NCBI RefSeq assembly: GCF_016858305.2
Contig: NZ_CP074436.1
Span: 1,074,001-1,138,000 of the forward strand
Source of the DNA: Polaribacter sp. Q13
Lineage (GTDB): Bacteria; Bacteroidota; Bacteroidia; Flavobacteriales; Flavobacteriaceae
DNA length: 64,000 bases
Direction: 5' to 3'
The translations under genes and the position numbers were made by a program. Positions 1 through 8,495 of this stretch are shown here, in pieces. The notes below the pieces were generated by a model. The model searched no databases, was not told the origin of the DNA, and saw nothing but the letters and a program-made list of their open reading frames with translations. The number at the start of each line of letters is the position of its first letter. Position 1 is the first letter of the stretch.

Positions 1-45
1 ATTCTGTATCAATTCTGGAAGTTCTTTTATAAATTTTGAATCCAT
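1..45 (-). CDS. N-terminus of a protein cut by the left window edge, possibly DUF2157-type
   Basis: An ATG at 45 on the minus strand opens a frame that stays open to the window edge and gives the first 15 residues, MDSKFIKELPELIQN. This pattern is reminiscent of the N-terminus of DUF2157 membrane proteins of flavobacteria, but 15 residues cannot prove a family. The upstream YiaA/B-like membrane protein gene is on the same strand, which fits a small membrane-protein operon. A nearby ATG at 50 opens another frame that stops after seven codons, so 45 is the better start. Confidence 0.45.
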   Translation of the reverse strand, partial: MDSKFIKELPELIQN

Positions 46-79
46 TTCATTTTAATTTTTATTAAAAATACTAATTTTA

Positions 80-107
80 AACCCCACAAGTCGAAACTTG
101 TGAGGTT
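80..107. repeat. Palindromic intergenic hairpin
   Basis: Arms AACCCCACAAGT and ACTTGTGAGGTT pair over 12 bp with one wobble around a cgaa loop. It lies between two minus-strand genes and resembles the palindromes at 9793, 9987 and 22147. It may act as an RNA hairpin or weak terminator. Confidence 0.5.
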
Positions 108-132
108 TTGGCTCTCTAAAACCATTACTAAA

Positions 133-621
133 CTAACTTTTCTCTTCTTCTGTTTTGTTGTTGATAAAATCGATATCTCTCGTATTCTTTTGTACTGTAA
201 TGGCTCCAAATAAACTTAATAGGAATGAAATTCCGTAGAAACCTTTTTCACTTAAAAGCAAATCTGCATTTCTAAGCCCTATAATTAACAAAAGAATGGC
301 CGCTATAACTACCACCCAACTTATTCCGTAATACATTTCACTTACTTTAATTTCTTCTGCTTTGTCTCTTACCGCTTTTTGCAAAGAAATTACTGCATAA
401 ATACCCATTAAAAGAATAGAAAAATAATACCCTTTTTCATTCAATTCCATAGAAGCATTCCATAAACCGATACAGTAAGAAACCAGACCAATCATTAAAA
501 CTCCCCACGAAGCGCCAATATAAGCAGAAGTTGGTTTTGGATTTAACTCATTCTTTACTTTATTCTTTTTACTTACTTTTTTAGTTTCTTCATTAATAGA
601 AGATGTTGTTTGATAATTCAT
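133..621 (-). CDS. YiaA/YiaB-like four-helix inner-membrane protein
   Basis: This is a 162-residue protein with a charged N-terminal tail of about 35 residues and then four hydrophobic segments arranged as two similar helix pairs (about 36-80 and 98-145). Each pair ends in a short basic stretch (QKAVRDK and QKNTRD). That internal duplication is the hallmark of the YiaA/YiaB two-helix family, whose function is unknown. Both halves also share an N-A-x-x-x-L/S-x-E-K-G-x-Y/F motif. The start ATG at 621 is preceded by an AT-rich leader. The next gene on this strand begins at 45, after a hairpin, and looks like another membrane protein. Family assignment is fairly sure; a function cannot be read from the sequence. 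Confidence 0.75.
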   Translation of the reverse strand: MNYQTTSSINEETKKVSKKNKVKNELNPKPTSAYIGASWGVLMIGLVSYCIGLWNASMELNEKGYYFSILLMGIYAVISLQKAVRDKAEEIKVSEMYYGISWVVVIAAILLLIIGLRNADLLLSEKGFYGISFLLSLFGAITVQKNTRDIDFINNKTEEEKS

Positions 622-692
622 AATATTTAGTTTAATAATTATGATACAAATTTGCGACTCTTTTAAAGTTCTGAGAATTCAATTTTAAACAA

Positions 693-772
693 TTACTGAC
701 GATATAAAATATAAAAAATTATTTATATTCTATTATTTAATTATATTTACAAGACATTTACTGACGATATAA
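693..772 (+). promoter_or_regulatory. Pair of 15-bp direct repeats overlapping a start codon
   Basis: TTACTGACGATATAA occurs at 693-707 and again, exactly, at 758-772, 65 bp apart (start to start). The last A of the second copy is the A of the ATG of the gene at 772. The DNA between the copies is almost pure A/T. The exact match in such a short interval suggests a protein-binding or regulatory element; this is inference. Confidence 0.5.
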
Positions 773-2268
773 TGATAAATTTAAAAGAAGTATTAAGTAC
801 TTTTACAAAGGAACAACAACAAGAATTTCTTTCTTTTCTCCATAAAAAGAACAAAAGAAAAGATGCTAAAAACGGCCAATTGGTTACACTTTTACTAGAA
901 GACAATGCATCTTCTGCTGAAATTTCTGATAAATTATACGGTAAACAGAATAAAGTAGCTTTACACGCACTTAGAAAACGTTTGTTTCAATCTCTTATAG
1001 ATTTTACAGCAAACACAAGTATGAAAGAAGAAAACTCTATAGATATTCTTTTAATAAAAAACATTCTTTCTGCCAGACACTTCCTAAAGAAAGAACAAAT
1101 AAAAGTTGGGTATCAAATTTTAGACAAAACCATCATAATTGCAAATGAGTATCAATTATTTGCAATTTTAAATGAAGTTTATCATACTAAAATTCAATAT
1201 GCTCATTTAAACCCAAACTTAAATTTAGATCAATTAATTAGTACTTTTAAAGAGAACCAAAATCGACTTATTTTAGAAGATCAACTAAATATTGCCTATG
1301 CTAAAATTAGGACATCATTAGCCAATTATCACAAAAACAAGTCTAATATTGACATTAAAGAATTGATATCCATTATTTTAAAAGAACAAAATATTACAAT
1401 TTCAGATACCTTATCGTTCAAGTCCTTGTATCAAATTATTCAGATAACCAGCATATCTTCTGCTCAAAAATTCGATTATTATAATATTGAAGAATTCGTT
1501 ATTGAAACCTATCAAATTATTCAAAATCATACATCCAAAGACAAACAACTTAATTATCACTTAGAGGTTTTGTATTTAATTGCCAACGTACTTTTTAGAA
1601 ATAAGAAGTTTAATAAATCTCAAAAATACTTAAAACTGATGCTTTTCTATATGAATGCTGAAAAGAAAAAATATTATAGTGATTTTATTCTGAAATATGA
1701 TTTACTGCATGCTCTAAACTTAAATTACACAAATAAACAAGAACAAGCTATTGCTTTATTAGAACCTTATATCGATAAAAAAAACACGGATCTTGTTGCT
1801 CAATTAGACTTCTCTCTTTCATTAATCGTTTTTTATTACCAGCATAAATCCTTAGAAAAAGCTCAAAAATTAGTGTCTAAATTTTACCATACCGATAAAT
1901 GGTATATTGAAAAAGCAGGTATTATTTGGACCATCAAAAAAAACTTAATTGAAATTTTATTACAAATAGATTTAGGAAATATAGACTTGGTAGATTCTAG
2001 GTTAAAAAGCTTTAAAAGAAACTATTTTACGAATCTGTCAGAAATTAATCAAGAAAGGGTAATTACTTATTTAAAGTTAGTAGAAATCTACTATAAAAAT
2101 CCAGAGATTGCTACCACAACCGAATTTAAAGAGAAAGTAGCAACTTCTTTTAGTTGGATAAACAACGAGAAAGAAGATATTTTTATGATGAGTTTCTTTG
2201 CATGGTTAAAAGCAAAAATGACCAAGCAAGATATTTATTTAGTCACTTTAAATTTGATAAATAGTTAA
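772..2268 (+). CDS. Unrecognised alpha-helical cytoplasmic protein
   Basis: This is a 498-residue protein that I do not recognise by name. It has no signal peptide or membrane helix. It is rich in Leu, Ile, Lys and Tyr, and the middle and C-terminal parts (roughly 100-480) read as repeated amphipathic helix pairs resembling degenerate TPR repeats (for example SQKYLKLMLFYMNAEKKK and EKAQKLVSKFYHTDKW). The N-terminal 60 residues (LSTFTKEQQQEFLSFLHKK) look like a separate small helical domain. Flavobacteria carry comparable long helical proteins of unknown role. The ATG at 772 overlaps a 15-bp repeat. The gene is followed after about 85 bp by a lipoprotein gene on the same strand, so the two may be co-transcribed. 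The reading frame is long and its codon use is normal, so it is a real gene; the role is open. Confidence 0.7.
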   Translation: MINLKEVLSTFTKEQQQEFLSFLHKKNKRKDAKNGQLVTLLLEDNASSAEISDKLYGKQNKVALHALRKRLFQSLIDFTANTSMKEENSIDILLIKNILSARHFLKKEQIKVGYQILDKTIIIANEYQLFAILNEVYHTKIQYAHLNPNLNLDQLISTFKENQNRLILEDQLNIAYAKIRTSLANYHKNKSNIDIKELISIILKEQNITISDTLSFKSLYQIIQITSISSAQKFDYYNIEEFVIETYQIIQNHTSKDKQLNYHLEVLYLIANVLFRNKKFNKSQKYLKLMLFYMNAEKKKYYSDFILKYDLLHALNLNYTNKQEQAIALLEPYIDKKNTDLVAQLDFSLSLIVFYYQHKSLEKAQKLVSKFYHTDKWYIEKAGIIWTIKKNLIEILLQIDLGNIDLVDSRLKSFKRNYFTNLSEINQERVITYLKLVEIYYKNPEIATTTEFKEKVATSFSWINNEKEDIFMMSFFAWLKAKMTKQDIYLVTLNLINS

Positions 2269-2354
2269 ACAATAATACTTTTCTTATTTCAATAAAAATA
2301 AATCATTTGGCATACTAATTGCTTCTTATAATTTTAAACAAAAAAACCTACACT

Positions 2355-2849
2355 ATGAAACACATCTATTTATTACTTTTAATTCTTACCAGTTTATTAT
2401 TATACAACTGCAGCAAAGACGACAAAGAAATAGATGTTAGATATAACGTAGATGATTTACAAAAAATTCATGGAAACGGTTCTAAAACATGGAAAGTTGA
2501 GGGCTTTTACAAAACCTATGAAAATGATTTACTCAGCGAATTTAACGACTGTTATACCGATGATACGTATACTTTTTTCTACGATAAAAACGAAGCTCAG
2601 GTAACGCTTGGTAATAATTCTTGTTACTACGATAATCCTACAGAACAAGACGGGCGTTTAACTTATAATTTCTACGAAGATATAGGTGAAATTTTCATCA
2701 ATATTTCTAAAGGAGAAAGTCTTGATGAAAATTTTAGAACTGAACTTACTATTCTTGGTTTAACAGAACTTAGTGAAACTAGAATGGTTTTTACAGCAGG
2801 AGAAAATCCTTATTATGGAAAAACTATAGTTTTCACATCTGTACCATAA
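2355..2849 (+). CDS. Small secreted lipoprotein, function unknown
   Basis: The start is ATG at 2355. A longer frame exists upstream from a TTG, but the signal peptide begins exactly here. Residues 1-18 are a type II signal (KH, then ILLLLILTSLLL-like core) with lipobox YNC; the lipidated Cys is followed by SKDDKE, the acidic +2 region usual in Bacteroidota surface lipoproteins. The mature part of about 145 residues has a W-K-V-E-G strand (SKTWKVEGFYK) and alternating strands with a C...C pair (DCYTDD, NNSCYYD), recalling lipocalin-like lipoproteins of this phylum. It converges with the histidine operon 15 bp downstream. No catalytic motif is visible. Confidence 0.7.
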   Translation: MKHIYLLLLILTSLLLYNCSKDDKEIDVRYNVDDLQKIHGNGSKTWKVEGFYKTYENDLLSEFNDCYTDDTYTFFYDKNEAQVTLGNNSCYYDNPTEQDGRLTYNFYEDIGEIFINISKGESLDENFRTELTILGLTELSETRMVFTAGENPYYGKTIVFTSVP

Positions 2850-2864
2850 ATCTTTCAAAAAGCG

Positions 2865-3464
2865 TTATTTATGTCTTCCTATTAATTCTTTTTCAATATC
2901 TTTTAACGTAAACCCTTTTGCTTGTAACAACATTAAATAATGGAACATTAAATCTGCTGACTCATAGATAAATAATTCATCGTTATTGTCCATTGCCTCA
3001 ATAACAGTCTCCACTGCTTCCTCTCCTACTTTCTGAGCAACTTTGTTAATTCCTTTAGCAAATAAACTTGCTACATAAGATTTTTTAGTGTCTTTATTAG
3101 CTACTCTTTCTGTAATAACGTCTTCTAAAGTAGAAAAGAAACCATAATTAGATTTGTTTTCTTCTCCCCAACAAGTATCTGTTCCTTTATGACATGTTGG
3201 CCCATTCGGATTTACAGAAACCAACAAAGTATCATTGTCGCAATCTAGTTTTATATCTACTAAATTCAATACATTTCCGCTTTCTTCACCTTTTGTCCAA
3301 AGTCTATTTTTAGTTCTAGAAAAGAAAGTAACTAATTTTGTTTCTTGCGTTTTTGCAAACGCTTCTTCATTCATATACCCTAACATCAACACCTTTTTTG
3401 TGGTTACATCTTGAATGATTGCGGGTACTAATCCGTCGTTGTTTTTACTAAAATCGATATTCAT
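2865..3464 (-). CDS. hisIE: Bifunctional phosphoribosyl-AMP cyclohydrolase / phosphoribosyl-ATP pyrophosphatase
   Basis: This 199-residue protein catalyses steps 2 and 3 of histidine biosynthesis: hydrolysis of phosphoribosyl-ATP to phosphoribosyl-AMP, then opening of the adenine ring. The N-terminal HisI domain (about 1-105) has GYMNEEAF, WTKGEESGN, the metal-binding D-x-D-x-D stretch (LDCDND) and the Cys motif TCHKGTDTCW. The C-terminal HisE domain (about 110-195) has the helical KVGEEAVETVIEA motif. The fusion is normal for the phylum. It is the last gene of the minus-strand his operon, 89 bp after hisF; that gap holds a palindromic repeat. The length is typical for the fused enzyme. Confidence 0.95.
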   Translation of the reverse strand: MNIDFSKNNDGLVPAIIQDVTTKKVLMLGYMNEEAFAKTQETKLVTFFSRTKNRLWTKGEESGNVLNLVDIKLDCDNDTLLVSVNPNGPTCHKGTDTCWGEENKSNYGFFSTLEDVITERVANKDTKKSYVASLFAKGINKVAQKVGEEAVETVIEAMDNNDELFIYESADLMFHYLMLLQAKGFTLKDIEKELIGRHK

Positions 3465-3486
3465 AATTTTATTTTTATACTATATT

Positions 3487-3544
3487 GTCATTTCAAAATG
3501 AGCTTTCACAGAGATTTAGATTCCTTCTTCTTCGGAATGACATT
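3487..3544. repeat. Interspersed repeat of the TGTCATT...AATGACA type between hisF and hisIE
   Basis: The outer ends TGTCATT and AATGACA are inverted around an internal part containing, on the minus strand, CCGAAGAAGAAGGAATC. This resembles repeats that occur in many copies in flavobacterial genomes. A related family is seen at 28921 and 29057. It lies inside the his transcript. Confidence 0.55.
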
Positions 3545-3553
3545 CTTTACATT

Positions 3554-4309
3554 TTATATTCTAACTGGTATATTTTGCTTTTTCAACTCCTTTTTTAACT
3601 CTAAAATAGGGATTTCTCCAAAATGAAAAACACTTGCAGCTAATGCAGCATCTGCTTTTCCTTCTTTAAACGTATCTGCAAAATGCTGAATTGTTCCTGC
3701 TCCTCCAGAAGCAATAATAGGTATGTTTAATATTTCTGATAAATGTGCCAAAGCTTCGTTTGCAAAACCTGCTTTTGTACCATCATGATTCATAGACGTA
3801 AACAAAATTTCTCCTGCGCCACGATTTTCTACTTCTTTTGCCCATTCAAATAATTTAATATCTGTTGGTATGGTTCCTCCTGCCAAATGCACAAACCATT
3901 CTCCGTCAATTTGTTTGGCATCAATAGCAACCACCACACACTGACTCCCGAATTTTTCTGCCAATTCATTAACCAATTCAGGTCTTTTTACCGCGGATGA
4001 ATTGATAGAAACCTTATCTGCCCCCCATTTTAACAACTCATTTACGTTTTCTACAGAAGAAATTCCACCACCAACTGTAAACGGAATATTTACTTGTTCC
4101 GCCACTTGATGCACCATTTCTATCATGGTTTTTCTACCTTCTAATGTTGCAGAAATATCTAAAAAAACCAATTCGTCTGCACCTAAATCTGCATATTGTT
4201 TTGCTAAAACTACAGGATCTCCTGCATCTATTAAATTCACGAAATTAACACCTTTTACAGTTCTTCCGTTTTTAATATCTAAGCAAGGTATTATTCTTTT
4301 TGTTAACAT
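3554..4309 (-). CDS. hisF: Imidazole glycerol phosphate synthase, cyclase subunit
   Basis: HisF (251 residues) is the (beta/alpha)8-barrel subunit that joins ammonia from HisH to PRFAR and releases imidazole glycerol phosphate and AICAR. The N-terminal [19 protein letters not shown] carries the catalytic Asp (D11), and the second catalytic Asp lies in VVAIDAK (about 130). Phosphate-binding loops VGGGI (about 80) and ASGGAG (about 203) are intact. The partner hisH is in the same operon at 5563-6144. The gene follows hisA after a gap of about 65 bp filled with an AGCTTTTGGC-type repeat. Confidence 0.96.
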   Translation of the reverse strand: MLTKRIIPCLDIKNGRTVKGVNFVNLIDAGDPVVLAKQYADLGADELVFLDISATLEGRKTMIEMVHQVAEQVNIPFTVGGGISSVENVNELLKWGADKVSINSSAVKRPELVNELAEKFGSQCVVVAIDAKQIDGEWFVHLAGGTIPTDIKLFEWAKEVENRGAGEILFTSMNHDGTKAGFANEALAHLSEILNIPIIASGGAGTIQHFADTFKEGKADAALAASVFHFGEIPILELKKELKKQNIPVRI

Positions 4310-4312
4310 TTT

Positions 4313-4374
4313 TTATAGCTTTTGGCTCTTGGCTTTTGGCTGTTCGCAAATAGCAAACTGCTGAAAGCTAATTG
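4313..4374. repeat. Intergenic AGCTTTTGGC-type palindromic repeat (his operon)
   Basis: Tandem TTTTGGCT units followed by GCAAATAGC...GCTGAAAGCTAATTGC form an imperfect palindrome filling the hisA-hisF gap. Sister copies fill 5113-5168, 6145-6198 and 7336-7404, the other gaps of the same operon. Confidence 0.55.
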
Positions 4375-5112
4375 CTATTTTTTTAATATAAATTGCTCCA
4401 ACTGTTTTAAGCTGATTTTATTCTCATAAATTGCTTTTCCAATAATAACACCTTCACAACCATTTTCTGCCAATTTAGGCAATTCATCAAAAGCAGAAAT
4501 TCCACCAGAAGCAATTAGTTTTACGTTTTTTACTTCGGATAAAATCTGTTGATAGATATCGAAACTTGGTCCTTGTAGCATGCCGTCTTTAGAAATATCT
4601 GTACAAATAATATACTGAATTCCTTTTTTTTGATAATCGGCAATAAAAGGAATCAACTCTAAAGAACTTTCTTCTTGCCATCCATTCGTAGCAATCTTTC
4701 CTCCTGTTGTATCAGGATAAAAATCGGCACCTAAAATAATTTTTTCTGAACCATATTTTTTAATCCAACTTTCAAAAATTTCTGCATTTTTAACAGCAAT
4801 ACTTCCTCCAGTAATTTGATTCGCTCCAGAATTAAAAGCAATTTCTAAATCTTTATCAGATTTTAAACCACCACCAAAATCAATTTTCAAATTCGTTTTA
4901 GAAGCAATTTGCTCTAATACTTTATAGTTGATAATTTCACTTGCTTTTGCACCATCTAAATCTACCACATGCAAATATTCGATTCCCGCAGCTTCAAATT
5001 CTTTGGCAACTTCTAACGGATTTTCGTTATAAATTTTCTTTGTGTTATAATCTCCTTTTGTTAAACGAACACATTTTCCGTCTATAATATCTATTGCTGG
5101 TATTATTCTCAT
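4375..5112 (-). CDS. hisA: ProFAR isomerase
   Basis: HisA (245 residues) isomerises ProFAR to PRFAR by an Amadori rearrangement, step 4 of the pathway. The start [17 protein letters not shown] carries the catalytic Asp (D8); the second half has LGADFYPDT and the catalytic-region motif [14 protein letters not shown]. Phosphate loops FGGGL (about 79) and ASGGIS (about 200) are present. It is a half-barrel-duplicated relative of the adjacent hisF. The 57-bp gap from the RidA-like gene upstream is occupied by a palindromic repeat. Length and motifs are fully normal. Confidence 0.96.
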   Translation of the reverse strand: MRIIPAIDIIDGKCVRLTKGDYNTKKIYNENPLEVAKEFEAAGIEYLHVVDLDGAKASEIINYKVLEQIASKTNLKIDFGGGLKSDKDLEIAFNSGANQITGGSIAVKNAEIFESWIKKYGSEKIILGADFYPDTTGGKIATNGWQEESSLELIPFIADYQKKGIQYIICTDISKDGMLQGPSFDIYQQILSEVKNVKLIASGGISAFDELPKLAENGCEGVIIGKAIYENKISLKQLEQFILKK

Positions 5113-5168
5113 TTTTTTGGCTTTTACCTTTTGGCTAATAGCTAAAAGCTAAAAGCGAAAGGCTTTTT
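5113..5168. repeat. Intergenic AGCTTTTGGC-type palindromic repeat (his operon)
   Basis: The gap between the RidA-like gene and hisA holds GGCTTTTACCTTTTGGCT and GCTAAAAGCTAAAAGC, self-complementary units of the same type as in the other his gaps. Confidence 0.5.
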
Positions 5169-5169
5169 T

Positions 5170-5550
5170 TTATTTATTTAAAGCAGTAACTTGAATTTCA
5201 ATTTTCATTTTTTCATCAATTAAAGCTGCAGAAAAAACGGTAGCTGCTGGTTTCACATTTCCCATATATTTTTTTAAAACCGGTAATGTTAATTCAAAAT
5301 CAGACGCTGTTGGTAAAATATAAGTAATTCGTACAATTTTATCTAAACTAGAACCCGCTTGCTCTAAAACAGCCTTAATATTTTTAAAACATTGCTCAGT
5401 TTGATTGACAACATCATCTGCAATGGTCATATTTTCATAATTAAAACCTGTTGTTCCAGATACAAAAACCCAATCTCCTTCTACTACTGCTCTTGAATAG
5501 CCCATTACATCCTCAAAAGGAGAACCCGAACTTATTAATTTTCTTGCCAT
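5170..5550 (-). CDS. RidA/YjgF-fold protein inside the his operon
   Basis: This 126-residue protein has the YjgF/YER057c/UK114 fold (VVEGDWVFVSGTTG, QTEQCFKNIKAVLEQAGSSL, VRITYIL). Classical RidA members hydrolyse reactive enamines and imines using a conserved Arg in PARS and a Glu in IEIE. Here the corresponding segments are PAAT (about 101-104) and IEIQ (117-120), so both residues are replaced and imine-deaminase activity is unlikely. The gene lies between hisH and hisA on the same strand, 12 bp after hisH, so it is co-transcribed with the pathway. Its role there is not known; a structural or alternative hydrolytic role is possible. Confidence 0.85.
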   Translation of the reverse strand: MARKLISSGSPFEDVMGYSRAVVEGDWVFVSGTTGFNYENMTIADDVVNQTEQCFKNIKAVLEQAGSSLDKIVRITYILPTASDFELTLPVLKKYMGNVKPAATVFSAALIDEKMKIEIQVTALNK

Positions 5551-5562
5551 ATTAATTCTATT

Positions 5563-6144
5563 TTATAAATTTAAGAAGTTTTGTAAAATCTTACTTCCTT
5601 CTACACCACTCTTTTCTGGGTGAAATTGTGTACCGTAAAAATTATCTTTTTGCAATGCAGATGCATATTCAAATTCATAATCGGTTGTTGCAATCGCTTC
5701 ATCACAATTTTCTGCATAAAAACTATGCACTAAGTACATAAATTCTTTTTCTTTAATGCCTTTAAATAAATCAGATTTTAAATCATAAACAACATTCCAC
5801 CCCATTTGCGGAACTTTTACTGCTTTAGAAAACTTCTTTACAACTACATCAAAAATCCCCAATCCTTTTGTATCTCCTTCAGACGAAGATCTGCACATTA
5901 ATTGCATTCCTAAACAAATCCCTAAAACAGGTTGTTTTAAAGAAGGAATCACTTTGTCTAATCCGCTCTCTTGCAACATTTTCATAGCAGAACTTGCTTC
6001 TCCAACTCCAGGGAAAATCACTTTATCCGCAGCTCTTATTTCATCAATATTATCTGATAAAACAGCATCTACTCCTAAACGTTTAAACGCAAACTGAATA
6101 CTTTTTATGTTTCCTGCTCCGTAATCTATAATGACTAATTTCAT
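5563..6144 (-). CDS. hisH: Imidazole glycerol phosphate synthase, glutaminase subunit
   Basis: HisH (193 residues) is the class I glutamine amidotransferase that feeds ammonia to HisF. The catalytic triad is visible: nucleophilic Cys77 in GICLGMQLM, and His/Glu in QFHPEKSG (about 175-181). The N-terminal VIIDYGAGNIKS is the usual first strand and turn. It is separated from hisB by a 54-bp repeat-filled gap and followed closely by the RidA-like gene. Normal length. Confidence 0.96.
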   Translation of the reverse strand: MKLVIIDYGAGNIKSIQFAFKRLGVDAVLSDNIDEIRAADKVIFPGVGEASSAMKMLQESGLDKVIPSLKQPVLGICLGMQLMCRSSSEGDTKGLGIFDVVVKKFSKAVKVPQMGWNVVYDLKSDLFKGIKEKEFMYLVHSFYAENCDEAIATTDYEFEYASALQKDNFYGTQFHPEKSGVEGSKILQNFLNL

Positions 6145-6198
6145 TCTTTATCTTTTAGCTTTTGGCTATTAGCAAATGGCTAACAGCTAAAAGCAATT
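6145..6198. repeat. Intergenic AGCTTTTGGC-type palindromic repeat (his operon)
   Basis: TTTTAGCTTTTGGCTATTAGC and GCTAACAGCTAAAAGC pair as an imperfect hairpin filling the hisB-hisH gap. Confidence 0.5.
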
Positions 6199-7335
6199 TT
6201 ATAACACACCTTTTGTTGATGGTAAAAACATCTTGTTTGCATCTCTTTTAACCGCCATTTTCATTGCTTTTGCAAAAGCTTTAAAAATTCCTTCTATTTT
6301 ATGATGCTCGTTTGCTCCTTCTGCCTTAATATTTAAGTTACATCTTGCACCGTCTGTAAACGATTTAAACAAATGTAAAAACATTTCTGTTGGCATATCT
6401 CCAATCATTTCACGTTTAAAATCAGCTTCCCAAACCAACCAAGGTCTTCCACCGAAGTCAACAGCTGCTTGCGCTAAACAATCGTCCATTGGCAAACAGA
6501 ATCCGTAACGCTCAATACCTAATTTATTTCCTAATGCTTTGTTGAACAACTCACCCAAAGCAATCATGGTATCTTCTATAGTGTGATGCTCATCAACCTC
6601 TAAATCTCCATCCACTTTTACTGTTAAATCCATAGCACCATGACGACCAATTTGATCTAACATGTGGTCGAAAAACTTAACTCCTGTAGAAATATCATTT
6701 TTACCAGAACCGTCTAAATTTAGTTTGATGTAAATCTTAGTTTCATTGGTATTTCTAGTAATTTCGGATACTCTATCTTCTAATTTTAAAAACTCATAAA
6801 TGGTTTTCCAATCTGTGGAAGTTAAAGCGATACAATCTAAAATTTTTTGTTTAGAAGTTTCAATTTCGTCTGCACCTAATTCTGGATCTTCAGATAAAAA
6901 GATTCCTTTTGCTCCTAAATTCTTAGCCAATTCCATGTCGGTAATTCGATCACCTAAAACAAAAGAGTTTGCCAAATCATATTCCTCAGAAAAATACTTG
7001 GTTAACAAACCTGTTCTTGGCTTGCGTGTTTCTGCATTTTCATGTGGAAACGTTTTATCGATACAAACATCAGAAAAAACAACACCTTCTTTTTCAAAAG
7101 CAGATAGAACTTTATTTTGTGCTGGCCAAAAAGTATCTTCTGGAAAAGAGTCTGTACCCAATCCATCTTGATTGGTTACCATCACCAATTCGTAATCTAA
7201 TTCTTCGGCAATTCTTGCCATGTAACGAAAAACCTTCGGATAAAACTCTAACTTTTCTAAACTATCTAATTGATAATCTACAGGCGGTTCTAATACTAAA
7301 GTTCCATCTCTGTCTATAAATAATACTTTTTTCAT
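6199..7335 (-). CDS. hisB: Bifunctional histidinol-phosphatase / imidazoleglycerol-phosphate dehydratase
   Basis: This 378-residue fusion carries out steps 6 and 8 of the pathway. The N-terminal HAD phosphatase domain (about 1-165) starts with [10 protein letters not shown], with nucleophile Asp8 and Asp10, and has VTNQDG and the late LGDRITD motif. The C-terminal dehydratase domain (about 185-378) has [12 protein letters not shown] and DEHHTIED, the metal-binding His/Glu motifs, and a second copy of the pattern at [10 protein letters not shown]. The fusion is of the E. coli type and is common in Bacteroidota. Same-strand neighbours are hisC upstream and hisH downstream. Confidence 0.95.
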   Translation of the reverse strand: MKKVLFIDRDGTLVLEPPVDYQLDSLEKLEFYPKVFRYMARIAEELDYELVMVTNQDGLGTDSFPEDTFWPAQNKVLSAFEKEGVVFSDVCIDKTFPHENAETRKPRTGLLTKYFSEEYDLANSFVLGDRITDMELAKNLGAKGIFLSEDPELGADEIETSKQKILDCIALTSTDWKTIYEFLKLEDRVSEITRNTNETKIYIKLNLDGSGKNDISTGVKFFDHMLDQIGRHGAMDLTVKVDGDLEVDEHHTIEDTMIALGELFNKALGNKLGIERYGFCLPMDDCLAQAAVDFGGRPWLVWEADFKREMIGDMPTEMFLHLFKSFTDGARCNLNIKAEGANEHHKIEGIFKAFAKAMKMAVKRDANKMFLPSTKGVL

Positions 7336-7404
7336 ATTGTAGCTTTTCGCTTTTGGGTTTAAGTTTTTAGCAAAATGCTAAAAGCGAATAACCAACAGCT
7401 ATAT
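7336..7404. repeat. Intergenic AGCTTTTGGC-type palindromic repeat (his operon)
   Basis: AGCTTTTCGCTTTTGGG and GCTAAAAGCGAATAACC form an imperfect palindrome in the hisC-hisB gap, a fourth relative of the repeats in the other his gaps. Confidence 0.5.
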
Positions 7405-8463
7405 TTATTTTATTGCCTTTAAAGCTCTTAATAATCTTTGATTTTCTTCACAAATCCCAACACTTATACGCAACGTATTTTCACATAAAGGTTGAGTTGT
7501 TCTATTTCTTATTACTACACCATATTCAATTAATTGTTGGTAACGTTTATTAGCGTCATCTACCTTTAACAACAAAAAATTACCATCTGATGGATATACC
7601 TTTTCAATATAACTATCACAACCTTCCAATTCTTTTTTAAGTCTTTTTCTCTCACTTATCAACTGCGAAATTTCATTTTCAACTTCATCTATTTTTTGCA
7701 ATCGCACAATTGCTCTTTGTTGGGTTAATTCATTTACATTATAAGGCGGCTTTATGTTATTTAAAATTTTAATAATTTCTTTGGATGCATAACAAACTCC
7801 TAAACGAATTCCCGCCAAACCAAAGGCTTTAGATAAAGTTTGTGTAATGATTAAATTAGGAAATTGCGCCAACTTTTCTAACCAGCTTTTTTGCTCAGAA
7901 AAATCGATATACGCTTCATCTATAACCACTAAACCATTAAACTTAGTTAGCAATTCTCTAACCGATTCAACAGAAAAGCTATTTCCCGTAGGATTGTTTG
8001 GAGAACACAAAAACAAAATTTTACTATTTGCATCTGCTTCCTTTAAAATCTGACTCACTTTTGGTTGAAAATCACCATCACTTAACAACACCGTTCTATT
8101 TTCTATTGCATTAATGTTTGCCAACACAGCATACATACCATAAGTAGGAGGCAATGTAATTACATTGTCTTTATTAGGCTCGCAAAATGCTCTATAAATT
8201 AGATCTAAAACCTCATCACTTCCATTTCCTAAAAGAATATTTTCTTTATCGATTCCTTTAATTTCTGACAACAAATCTTTCACTTTATTTTGTTGTGGAT
8301 CTGGATACCTATTGACACCATTTTCGAAAGGATTTTCATTAGCGTCTAAGAAAATCATTTCGGTAGTATTGGCATCTTTATACTCATCTCTTGCAGAGGA
8401 ATATGGTTTTAGAGATTTAATGTTTTCTCTAACTAAGTTGTTGATGTTAAAGTTTGTTTTCAT
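7405..8463 (-). CDS. hisC: Histidinol-phosphate aminotransferase
   Basis: HisC (352 residues) is a PLP-dependent fold-type I aminotransferase that converts imidazole acetol phosphate to histidinol phosphate (step 7). The N-terminus has IFLDANENPF and NRYPDPQQ; the core has LGNGSDEVLDL, CSPNNPTGN, VIDEAYIDFS and the PLP-lysine motif TLSKAFGLAGIRLG (Lys at about 212). The C-terminal RNRTTQPLCENTLRISVG binds the substrate phosphate. It lies 32 bp downstream of hisD. Length and motifs are typical. Confidence 0.95.
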   Translation of the reverse strand: MKTNFNINNLVRENIKSLKPYSSARDEYKDANTTEMIFLDANENPFENGVNRYPDPQQNKVKDLLSEIKGIDKENILLGNGSDEVLDLIYRAFCEPNKDNVITLPPTYGMYAVLANINAIENRTVLLSDGDFQPKVSQILKEADANSKILFLCSPNNPTGNSFSVESVRELLTKFNGLVVIDEAYIDFSEQKSWLEKLAQFPNLIITQTLSKAFGLAGIRLGVCYASKEIIKILNNIKPPYNVNELTQQRAIVRLQKIDEVENEISQLISERKRLKKELEGCDSYIEKVYPSDGNFLLLKVDDANKRYQQLIEYGVVIRNRTTQPLCENTLRISVGICEENQRLLRALKAIK

Positions 8464-8495
8464 ACGTGTTCTTTTCTAAACCTCACAGGTTTAAC

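Noticed and set aside
27..209. 60-residue minus-strand frame overlapping the YiaA/B gene
   Set aside because: It uses an out-of-frame ATG at 50 for its end and has no plausible protein features; the real start at the edge is 45.
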